Under the pieces are notes generated by a model. The model saw nothing but the letters and a program-made list of their open reading frames with translations. It was not told where the DNA came from and ran no database searches. From the NCBI RefSeq assembly GCF_009665255.1, contig NZ_CP035686.1:744001-808000 (forward strand): 64,000 nt of DNA. The letters are read 5' to 3'. Below are positions 34,333 through 41,921 of this stretch, in pieces. Origin of the DNA: Vibrio metoecus (lineage in GTDB: Bacteria; Pseudomonadota; Gammaproteobacteria; Enterobacterales; Vibrionaceae). Position 1 is the stretch's first letter; every line of letters starts with the position of its first letter. The translations under genes and the position numbers were made by a program.

Positions 34333-35304
34333 TTGAAAAAATTATTATCGATAGTATTGGGCTTGACTCTGTCAGCACCAGTGCTCGCCAATGAAGTCAG
34401 TTTTGAACAATATGTGGAAAGCTTAAAACAGCAGGGACGTCAGGAGGGAATTTCTGATCGTGTTCTTGAAGCGGCTTTTCGAAATGTTGAATACAAACCC
34501 CGTGCGGTGGTGGCGGATAAAAACCAACCAGAGAAAAAACTGACGTTGGATGAATATATTCCACGTGCAGTGCCGGAGTGGAAGGTTAAACAAGCTCAAG
34601 CTTTGTATGAAAAGCATTATGATGAATTGCAGCGCATTGGGCAGCAATACGGCGTGCAACCCAGATTTATAGTGGCGTTGTGGGGGGTAGAGAGTAATTT
34701 CGGTGCGCTGACGGGTAACTTCAGTGTGATTGATGCTTTATCGACGCTGGCTTATGAAGGTCGCCGTGAAGAGTTTTTCCGTAAAGAAACCATGGCCGCT
34801 TTGCAGATTTTAGAACAAGGCCACATTGCCCCTGAAGCAATGAAAGGCTCTTGGGCGGGCGCGATGGGTCAATGCCAATTTATGCCAAGTTCATTTTTGA
34901 ATTTTGCCGCAGATGGCAATGGCGATGGCAAAAAAGACATTTGGGGAACGCGTTCAGATGTGTTTGCTTCCACGGCGAACTATCTTAGCCAGTCAGGATG
35001 GGATGACAAATATACTTGGGGACGCCAAGTAAAAATCCCTCAAGGCTTTGATCATAATTTGGAAGGGCGTCAGCCAGAAAAAGGTAAAACGCTGCAAGAG
35101 TGGGGCAAACTGGGCGTAACGCGTTATGACGGTAAGCCACTGCCGGTGCTTTCTGACGACATGAAAGCGTGGCTGATCATGCCGGATGATGAAGCCGGGC
35201 GTATTTACCTCGTGTACAACAACTACAATGTATTGATGAAGTGGAACCGCTCATACTACTTCGCTCTTGCAGTTAGCCATTTGGCGGATCGGATCAAATT
35301 CTGA
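34333..35304 (+). CDS. Lytic murein transglycosylase (MltB/SLT_2 family)
   Basis: This 323-residue protein has a signal sequence (LLSIVLGLTLSAPVLA) without a lipobox, so it should be a soluble periplasmic enzyme, unlike lipoprotein MltB. The catalytic Glu is E120 in ALWGVESNFG; GSWAGAMGQCQFMPSSF and DIWGTRSDVFASTANYLSQSGW are the family core; the protein ends VLMKWNRSYYFALAVSHLADRI. Such enzymes cleave MurNAc-GlcNAc bonds with 1,6-anhydro product formation. The TTG start at 34333 is backed by a near-perfect AAGGAGGG ribosome site. A terminator follows. Confidence 0.92.
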   Translation: MKKLLSIVLGLTLSAPVLANEVSFEQYVESLKQQGRQEGISDRVLEAAFRNVEYKPRAVVADKNQPEKKLTLDEYIPRAVPEWKVKQAQALYEKHYDELQRIGQQYGVQPRFIVALWGVESNFGALTGNFSVIDALSTLAYEGRREEFFRKETMAALQILEQGHIAPEAMKGSWAGAMGQCQFMPSSFLNFAADGNGDGKKDIWGTRSDVFASTANYLSQSGWDDKYTWGRQVKIPQGFDHNLEGRQPEKGKTLQEWGKLGVTRYDGKPLPVLSDDMKAWLIMPDDEAGRIYLVYNNYNVLMKWNRSYYFALAVSHLADRIKF

Positions 35305-35322
35305 GTGCTGCCTATCCAACAC

Positions 35323-35349
35323 AAGGGCTCATTTGAGCCCTTTGTTTTT
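35323..35349 (+). terminator. Terminator after the lytic transglycosylase gene
   Basis: AAGGGCTC-ATTT-GAGCCCTT stem followed by TGTTTTT. Confidence 0.87.
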
Positions 35350-35384
35350 AGGTCGTTAGAGTATTTTTACGGAGACAATCAAGC

Positions 35385-36332
35385 TTGCTTGCTGAACGCG
35401 CTAGCCAAATGGCTTTATTTGCGGTGTTAATTCAACATCAAAGTTTCACCGCCGCCGCGCATGCGCTAGGGGTGTCGGTTTCCCATGTCAGTAAACAGCT
35501 TGCCGCGTTGGAAGCCTCGCTAGGGGTAAAGTTGGTGCAGCGTACCACGCGCAGTTTCACTCTGACCGATGCGGGAAATCTCTTCTACTCTCAGTGCCGT
35601 GAGCTGCTGACGATTGTGACCAATGCACAAAGTGAAATGGAAGATCAGCGTGATGAGGTGGCAGGCCTCCTCCGGCTTGGTTTATCGCAATCGTTCGGTA
35701 CTTTGCATGTGTTACCTGCCTTAGAACAACTTCGCCAGCAGTACCCCGATCTTAGAGTCGAAGTACATCTGTTTGATCATAAAGTCGATATGCTTAAAGA
35801 AGGGCTCGATTTGTGGATCACCAGTAACGAGCAACTGCCGGAAGGCTATGTGGCGCAACGCATTGCAGATTGTCGTTTTGTGGTGGCTGCATCAGCAGAA
35901 TATTTACTGCGTCATGGCACTCCGACTCAACCAGTGGAGCTGATGGATCATAACTGTTTGATTTATCGTAGTTGGGAGCGTGATTATACGCGTTGGTCAT
36001 TCAGTCGGGATGGGCAAAGTCAAACCGTTAAAGTCTCCGGTAACTATTCAGTCGATTTGGCAGAAGCGGTGCGCGATGCCGCTGTGGCAGGGTGGGGCAT
36101 CGCCTACTTAGCGACATATTTACTGCGTGATGAATTTCGTACAGGGCAGTTGATTCAACTGTTTCCTGAATGGTGTGCCAACCAGCAAATGCCGTTTTAT
36201 GCGGTTTACCCAAGCCGTCAACATATGCCGAAAAAGACTTCGGCGGTCATCGAGTTCATCAAACATACGCTAGGCAATCCTTGTTATTGGGATTCACGCT
36301 TACAACCTTATGTGCGCTTTACCACGGGATAA
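35385..36332 (+). CDS. LysR family transcriptional regulator
   Basis: This 315-residue regulator has the LysR winged HTH at the N-terminus (MALFAVLIQHQSFTAAAHALGVSVSHVSKQLAALEASLGVKLVQR) and a periplasmic-binding-protein-like effector domain (RLGLSQSFGTLHVLPALEQLRQQYPDLRVEVHL). A TTG at 35385 with GGAGA 10 bases upstream is the longest start; ATG 35409 is possible but would truncate the first helix. It is in the CrgA-like subgroup by the short serine-rich HTH (VSHVSKQ). No divergent target gene is adjacent (upstream gene is on the same strand), so its regulon is unknown. Confidence 0.87.
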   Translation: MLAERASQMALFAVLIQHQSFTAAAHALGVSVSHVSKQLAALEASLGVKLVQRTTRSFTLTDAGNLFYSQCRELLTIVTNAQSEMEDQRDEVAGLLRLGLSQSFGTLHVLPALEQLRQQYPDLRVEVHLFDHKVDMLKEGLDLWITSNEQLPEGYVAQRIADCRFVVAASAEYLLRHGTPTQPVELMDHNCLIYRSWERDYTRWSFSRDGQSQTVKVSGNYSVDLAEAVRDAAVAGWGIAYLATYLLRDEFRTGQLIQLFPEWCANQQMPFYAVYPSRQHMPKKTSAVIEFIKHTLGNPCYWDSRLQPYVRFTTG

Positions 36333-36392
36333 GGCGTAATCGATTGTTGCTGATTTTCAAAAGATATTTTCCAAATGGAAAAGATAAGTTTT

Positions 36393-36408
36393 AAGCAAAC
36401 GTTTAGTC
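36393..36408. promoter_or_regulatory. PurR-like operator upstream of the CNT transporter gene
   Basis: AAGCAAACGTTTAGTC matches the PurR consensus AnGCAAnCGnTTnCnT at 10 of 12 fixed positions, 142 bp upstream of the nucleoside transporter start. PurR represses with hypoxanthine or guanine bound. CytR-type LacI regulators use related motifs and cannot be excluded. Confidence 0.55.
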
Positions 36409-36549
36409 TCAATAAAATCAGCAAGTTATGAAAATTCGCACTTTACGCCCCAGTTCAGTAATGAGTGATTAACAAACTGACCTTGCGCATACGATTTCCT
36501 TCACTAAAATCGCCGCTTTTCCTGTTCTACTCACATTTTGGGCGGCGTT

Positions 36550-37755
36550 ATGTCATCACTCCTCGGTATGGGCGCAATTTTGCTGGTTGCGTGGCTATTT
36601 TCTACCAATAGAAAAAATATCAATTTGCGCACAGTCTCGTTAGCGTTACTGCTGCAAATTTTCTTCGCGTTACTGGTGCTGTACGTGCCAGCCGGTAAAG
36701 ATGCACTGAATAGTGTGACAGGCGCAGTGTCACAACTGATCAACTATGGACAAGACGGAATTGGTTTTGTGTTTGGTGGCCTTGCCAATGGCAGTGTGGG
36801 TTTTGTGTTTGCGATCAATGTCCTCGGCATCATCATTTTCTTTTCCGCACTGATTTCTGGCCTTTACCATTTAGGCATCATGCCGAAAGTGATCAACCTG
36901 ATTGGCGGTGGCTTGCAGAAACTGCTTGGCACAGGCCGTGCGGAATCCCTTTCCGCTACCGCAAACATCTTTGTCGGTATGATTGAAGCGCCGCTGGTGG
37001 TAAAACCTTATCTCCATAAAATGACGGATTCACAATTCTTTGCGGTGATGACGGGCGGCTTAGCTTCGGTTGCAGGTGGTACTTTAGTGGGCTATGCCTC
37101 TTTAGGCGTGGAACTTAACTACCTGATCGCAGCAGCATTTATGTCTGCGCCAGCAGGGCTATTAATGGCGAAAATCATGTTGCCTGAGACCGAAAAGGTT
37201 GATGTTGTAACGGCAGAAGATGAGTTGGATCTGCCGAAGGCAACCAATGTGGTTGAAGCCATTGCCGATGGTGCGATGTCGGGTGTGAAAATTGCCGTTG
37301 CGGTGGGCGCGACTCTGCTCGCTTTCGTGAGTGTGATTGCTCTGCTAAATGGCTTGTTAGGCTGGGTTGGTGGCTGGTTTGGCATCGAGCTGAGCTTTGA
37401 ACTGATCATGGGTTATGTTTTCGCTCCTGTGGCGTGGCTGATTGGTATTCCATGGCAGGAAGCGATCACCGCAGGTTCGCTGATTGGTAATAAAGTGGTG
37501 GTGAACGAATTTGTGGCTTTCATTCAACTCATCGAAGTGAAGCAGCAGCTGAGTGCACACTCACAAGCGATCATTACTTTTGCTCTGTGTGGTTTTGCGA
37601 ATATTTCCACCATGGCGATTTTGATTGGCGGTTTGGGCAGTTTGGTGCCTGAGCGTCGCGCCTTTATTTCAAAATACGGCTTCCGTGCGATTGGTGCAGG
37701 CGTATTGGCTAACCTGATGAGCGCATCGATCGCTGGGGTGATTTTATCTCTGTGA
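36550..37755 (+). CDS. nupC: Concentrative nucleoside transporter, NupC/CNT family
   Basis: This 401-residue inner membrane symporter closely resembles Vibrio CNT proteins. Family signatures include YGQDGIGFVFGGL, IFFSALISGLYHLG, GTGRAESLSATANIFVGMIEAPLVVKP, GGLASVAGGTLVGYASLGV, GNKVVVNEFVAF and CGFANISTMAILIGGLGSL. It imports nucleosides with Na+ or H+. ATG 36550 is chosen because the product then starts MSSLLGMGAILLV as in the family; TTG 36538 would add four residues. The LysR gene upstream is separated by 217 bp, which holds the PurR-like site. Confidence 0.92.
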   Translation: MSSLLGMGAILLVAWLFSTNRKNINLRTVSLALLLQIFFALLVLYVPAGKDALNSVTGAVSQLINYGQDGIGFVFGGLANGSVGFVFAINVLGIIIFFSALISGLYHLGIMPKVINLIGGGLQKLLGTGRAESLSATANIFVGMIEAPLVVKPYLHKMTDSQFFAVMTGGLASVAGGTLVGYASLGVELNYLIAAAFMSAPAGLLMAKIMLPETEKVDVVTAEDELDLPKATNVVEAIADGAMSGVKIAVAVGATLLAFVSVIALLNGLLGWVGGWFGIELSFELIMGYVFAPVAWLIGIPWQEAITAGSLIGNKVVVNEFVAFIQLIEVKQQLSAHSQAIITFALCGFANISTMAILIGGLGSLVPERRAFISKYGFRAIGAGVLANLMSASIAGVILSL

Positions 37756-37773
37756 TCACAGATTGATGGATTG

Positions 37774-37801
37774 AGGCCAGCGAGTATGCTGGCCTTTTTT
37801 A
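37774..37801 (+). terminator. Terminator after nupC
   Basis: AGGCCAGC/GCTGGCC stem with a 6-base loop followed by TTTTTT. Confidence 0.9.
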
Positions 37802-37997
37802 TGGGCTTTTTGGCCAAGGCAAATAAGCTATGTTTCGATTCGTGAATCGCGCCGAAAAAGTATTGAAAGCGATGTTTCATCGAACTGTGTGCAGTGACAC
37901 TGTGCCGAGAATCGTAAACTATTCAGTCGATTAACATGCAAAACTTTCACTCTAGAGTATTAGTTATAGGCGATATCATCTAATACAGGAGAGAAAC

Positions 37998-40538
37998 ATG
38001 AAGCGCTATTGCTTAGCGGCAGTAATTGCCGCCAGCTTGGGAGTAAGTTACTCCGCACAAGCTTACAATTGTGCCGGTGTGCCAGTGTGGGACAGCAACA
38101 CCGTGTATGTCAGCAGCGACAAAGTTCAAAAAACCAACACCGCTTATCAAGCGCGTTACTGGACTCAGGGTAACGATCCGGCAACCCATTCTGGCTCATG
38201 GGATGCATGGCAAGTTCTTGGCCAATGTGACGGGGGAAGCAATAATCCTCCTCAAGTTTCCATTCAATCGCCGCTCAATAATGCCAAGATCCCACAAGGC
38301 TCCGTCGTCGGATTACAAGCCAATGCCTCAGATAGCGATGGCAGCATCACTCAAGTGGAATTTTTAGTCGGCACACAGCGTATCGCGATTGACCAGCAAG
38401 CCCCATACCAAGTGGATTGGACGGCAACGCTAGGAGCTACTTCAGTGACCGCGATTGCGACCGATAACCAAGGCGCAACATCAAGCAGTACGGTGAACAT
38501 CAGCGTAACGCCTACCGGTAACCCAGTTCCGCCAACTGTGACGTTGACTAGCCCGACGGGTAGTGAACAGCTAACCGTGGGCGATGTTCTAGCCGTGGCC
38601 GCAAATGCCACTGACAGTGATGGCACTGTCAACGCCGTTGAATTTTATGTTGATGGTCAACTTGTTGTGACCGATAGCTCTGAGCCTTACCAGTTTAATT
38701 GGAATGCCGCAGTCGGCAGCCATACCTTTAAAGCCAAAGCCATTGATAACGACAACCAATCTACCGTGAGCCAAGAAGTGACTTTAACGGTCAGCAGTGG
38801 CTCGAATGCAGGTTGCGCGGGTTTACCTGTTTATTCGGCGGGAACCGCGTATTCGGCAGGGCAGTTGGTACAAAATAAGAACCAAAAATACCGCTGTGAT
38901 ATCGCCGGCTGGTGTTCTTCCAGCTCCGGTTGGGCGTATGAGCCAGGTGTTGGAAGTTATTGGAAAGAAGCATGGAGTGGTTTCGGTGCTTGTTCAACCC
39001 CACCTGTAGTGACATTAACCAACCCAACGGCTAACCAAGTGATTCTTGCTGGCTCCACTGTCAGTGTGGCGGCGCAAGCCAGTGATGCCGATGGCTCGGT
39101 CACGCAAGTGGAGTTTTTTGCGGGCAACAACAGCTTAGGGGTGGTGACTCAAGCGCCTTACGCGGTTAACTGGCTAGCAACCACCACGGGGAATCAAACC
39201 CTGAAAGCAGTGGCCACGGACAACGACAGTAACACCAGTGAAAGCGCAGTCAGCGTGACGGTGAGCGATCAAGATCTTGTGGTTTCACTGACTTCGCCGA
39301 CATCCGGTCAAACCGTTGGTCTAGGTAAACCGGTTAACATTGCCGCCGATGCCACGTCACTAACCAATAATGTGGCGAAAGTGGAATTCGTGGTCAATGG
39401 TGCGGTAGTGGCAACGGATACAACAGAGCCTTTTGCTTACAGCTGGACGCCGAGTGCGATTGGTAACTATACCGTTGCAGCGAAAGCGACCGATGCTGCA
39501 AGAACGAGCGTGACCTCTTCTGCAGCCGCAATCAGCGTGGTAGAGCAAACTCAGAAGAAACATCGTCTGATCGGTTACTGGCATAACTTCGTCAATGGTG
39601 CGGGTTGCCCAATTCGTTTGGCGGATATGCCACAAGCGTGGGATGTGGTTGACATTGCCTTTGCAGAAAATGATCGCAACAGTACAGGAACGGTGCATTT
39701 CAACCTGTATGCCGGTGATATTTACAGCAGTTGCCCTGCGCTCGATCCTGTGCAGTTCAAGCAAGATATGAAAGCGCTACAAGCGAAAGGCAAAGTATTT
39801 GTGCTCTCTCTTGGTGGTGCGGAAGGCACGATCACTCTTAATAATGATCAAGATGAAGCCAACTTTGTGAACAGCTTAACGGCATTGATCAAAGAGTGGG
39901 GCTTCGATGGATTAGATGTGGATCTCGAAAGTGGCTCGAACCTTGTTCATGGCTCACAAATTCAAGCACGCTTAGGCCGAGCATTGAAGCAAATCGAGAA
40001 AAACATCGGTGGTGATATGTTCCTCACTATGGCGCCTGAACACCCTTATGTGCAAGGTGGTATGGTTGCCTACAGTGGAATTTGGGGCGCTTACATTCCG
40101 GTGATTAACGAAGTGCGTGACACGCTCGATATTCTACATGTTCAACTCTACAACAATGGTGGTTTGCCTAATCCGTATACCCCGGGGGCTGCACCAGAAG
40201 GCTCCGTGGATATGATGGTCGCCCAATCAAAAATGTTGATTGAAGGCTTTACTTTAGCCAACGGGACACGCTTTGAACCATTGCGTGACGACCAAGTGGC
40301 CATTGGTTTGCCATCAGGTCCAAGTTCGGCAAATTCTGGGCAAGCACCAACTCAAAATATCCTTGATGCGCTAGATTGCTTAACCAAAGGAACCCGTTGC
40401 GGCACCATTAAACCGGCCTTTGCCTACCCTAATTATGCTGGGGTAATGACCTGGTCAATCAACTGGGATCAACATGACGGCTTTAATTTCTCCAAACCGG
40501 TTGGGGATAAACTTAGCCAGATGAATAATGCTCAGTAA
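37998..40538 (+). CDS. chiA: Secreted multidomain chitinase (GH18 with two chitin-binding modules)
   Basis: This 846-residue protein has a signal peptide (cleavage near A22), a CBM5/12-type chitin-binding module at about 24-75, two Ig-like repeats (about 84-172 and 176-265), a second chitin-binding module (about 272-332), two more Ig-like repeats (334-424, 428-515), and a GH18 domain from about 523. The catalytic signature DGLDVDLE spans 637-644, with E644 the acid/base. Each Ig repeat shows ASDSDGS..QVEF or a close variant. It fits V. cholerae ChiA-1-type enzymes, exported by type II secretion to degrade chitin to GlcNAc oligomers. AGGAGAG 6 bases before the ATG sets the start. Monocistronic. 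Confidence 0.93.
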   Translation: MKRYCLAAVIAASLGVSYSAQAYNCAGVPVWDSNTVYVSSDKVQKTNTAYQARYWTQGNDPATHSGSWDAWQVLGQCDGGSNNPPQVSIQSPLNNAKIPQGSVVGLQANASDSDGSITQVEFLVGTQRIAIDQQAPYQVDWTATLGATSVTAIATDNQGATSSSTVNISVTPTGNPVPPTVTLTSPTGSEQLTVGDVLAVAANATDSDGTVNAVEFYVDGQLVVTDSSEPYQFNWNAAVGSHTFKAKAIDNDNQSTVSQEVTLTVSSGSNAGCAGLPVYSAGTAYSAGQLVQNKNQKYRCDIAGWCSSSSGWAYEPGVGSYWKEAWSGFGACSTPPVVTLTNPTANQVILAGSTVSVAAQASDADGSVTQVEFFAGNNSLGVVTQAPYAVNWLATTTGNQTLKAVATDNDSNTSESAVSVTVSDQDLVVSLTSPTSGQTVGLGKPVNIAADATSLTNNVAKVEFVVNGAVVATDTTEPFAYSWTPSAIGNYTVAAKATDAARTSVTSSAAAISVVEQTQKKHRLIGYWHNFVNGAGCPIRLADMPQAWDVVDIAFAENDRNSTGTVHFNLYAGDIYSSCPALDPVQFKQDMKALQAKGKVFVLSLGGAEGTITLNNDQDEANFVNSLTALIKEWGFDGLDVDLESGSNLVHGSQIQARLGRALKQIEKNIGGDMFLTMAPEHPYVQGGMVAYSGIWGAYIPVINEVRDTLDILHVQLYNNGGLPNPYTPGAAPEGSVDMMVAQSKMLIEGFTLANGTRFEPLRDDQVAIGLPSGPSSANSGQAPTQNILDALDCLTKGTRCGTIKPAFAYPNYAGVMTWSINWDQHDGFNFSKPVGDKLSQMNNAQ

Positions 40539-40569
40539 ATCCGTTAGTTGAGTTTCTATGTTCGCCATT

Positions 40570-40600
40570 TTCACCCCAGTTACGCTGGGGTGAATTTTTT
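40570..40600 (+). terminator. Terminator of the chitinase gene
   Basis: TTCACCCCAG/CTGGGGTGAA stem with a 5-base loop and six T residues, about 30 bases after the stop. Confidence 0.93.
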
Positions 40601-40746
40601 ATGGCACTTGTTTAGAGAGTTACCGATAAGTAAAGAGGTTGGTTGAAATCCGTGGAGGGTAAGTGAAGATAGCCCGCGATAGGTTTGACTCAACATCACA
40701 TAAGCACGCTTTTCGTAGCACGTATATGATGCGGATCAATATCTCA

Positions 40747-40762
40747 TACCTCAAAAGGGGTA
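40747..40762. promoter_or_regulatory. NarP-type 7-2-7 site upstream of the torC-like gene
   Basis: TACCTCA-AA-AGGGGTA is an inverted pair of NarL/NarP heptamers (consensus TACYYMT) with the 2-base spacing that NarP requires; one half matches fully and the other with one mismatch. It lies 43 bp before a gene for anaerobic respiration. Vibrio uses NarQ/NarP for nitrate sensing. Inferred from the match. Confidence 0.5.
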
Positions 40763-40804
40763 GGATGATCGCATATTTATAAATGTGAAAGGATATGTCA
40801 GCGT

Positions 40805-41899
40805 ATGTCGATCAAAAAAAGGTATGTTGCACTGCTTGTTGCCATTGGTGTGGCAATTGGCTGGGTCACTTTAGGTGGCAGTGCAGCTGTGATGCATTAC
40901 ACCTCAAACACAGAGTTTTGCCTCTCCTGCCACACTATGGAAACCCCTTATAAGGAGTATCAAGGTTCTGTTCACTTTTCCAATGCGAAAGGCATCCGTG
41001 CTGAGTGCGCTGATTGCCATATTCCTAGTGATCCGGTTGATTACCTCATCACAAAAGTGCGAGCTTCCAAAGATATCTACCATGAGTTTGTCACTGGTAA
41101 GATTGGCACGCCTGAGAAGTATGAGGCTCACCGCCAAGAGTTAGCCGAGACAGTATGGGAGCAAATGCGCGCCAATGATTCGGCAACGTGCCGCTCTTGC
41201 CATGATTTTGATGCGATGGAGCCATTTGAGCAGTCACCGGAGTCGGTGAAAATGCACGACTACGCCAAAGCCAACAATCAAACCTGTATCGATTGCCATA
41301 AAGGGGTTGCACACTTTGCGCCTGAAGCGGAGCTCGATAGCAAAGCCTTTGAAACCTTGATGGCCTTTACCGAAAAAACGGCCGCTGACGCGCAGCGAGT
41401 TTACCCCGTAACCGCGATTGCGATGGGTGAACTGGGTACGATTAACCCGACGACTGCTCTGGATGTTGTGAGTACCAAGGGCGATGAACGTACCGTGCAA
41501 ATTAACGCTTACCAAATGAAAGGTGCCGAACAAGTTCTGTATATGGGCGAAGGGCAACGTGCGGTTGTGGCTACTTTAACTGAGCAAGGCCAACAAGCAC
41601 TGCAAACGCAAAACTACAAGACAGATGCTTATGGTAACCAGTGGCGTGCAGTGAGTTTGACTGCGCAAATCACTTCCCCAGTGGTGGATAGCTTAGAACC
41701 GGTTTGGTCATACGCAGAACAACTCGATAACGTTTATTGTGCAACGTGCCATGCCAAGATCCCGTCTAATCACTTTACGGTGAATGCTTGGGGACCAGTG
41801 GCGAAAAGTATGGGAGAACGGACAGATATTTCTGCCGAGAACCTAGAAATTCTCACCAAGTTCTTCCAACACCACGCCAAAGATGTGGTTGGTCACTGA
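40805..41899 (+). CDS. torC: Pentaheme c-type cytochrome, TorC/NapC-NirT family
   Basis: This 364-residue inner-membrane-anchored cytochrome has one N-terminal transmembrane helix (ALLVAIGVAIGWVTLGGSAAVM) and five CxxCH haem motifs: CLSCH (C39), CADCH (C68), CRSCH, CIDCH in the NapC-like half, and CATCH near the end in the TorC-specific domain. TorC/TorY take electrons from menaquinol and pass them to the periplasmic reductase encoded next. It is slightly shorter than E. coli TorC (390). It starts at ATG 40805 with AAAGGA about 11 bases upstream; the reductase gene follows by 22 bp, so they form an operon. Menaquinone is made by the men operon at 18.8-26 kb. Confidence 0.93.
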   Translation: MSIKKRYVALLVAIGVAIGWVTLGGSAAVMHYTSNTEFCLSCHTMETPYKEYQGSVHFSNAKGIRAECADCHIPSDPVDYLITKVRASKDIYHEFVTGKIGTPEKYEAHRQELAETVWEQMRANDSATCRSCHDFDAMEPFEQSPESVKMHDYAKANNQTCIDCHKGVAHFAPEAELDSKAFETLMAFTEKTAADAQRVYPVTAIAMGELGTINPTTALDVVSTKGDERTVQINAYQMKGAEQVLYMGEGQRAVVATLTEQGQQALQTQNYKTDAYGNQWRAVSLTAQITSPVVDSLEPVWSYAEQLDNVYCATCHAKIPSNHFTVNAWGPVAKSMGERTDISAENLEILTKFFQHHAKDVVGH

Positions 41900-41921
41900 G
41901 TACAAGTAGAGGGATAACGTT

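Noticed and set aside
37748..37763. TCTGTGATCACAGA palindrome as a CRP site.
   Set aside because: The CRP half-sites need a 6-base spacer; here they are fused, and the sequence overlaps the nupC stop codon.
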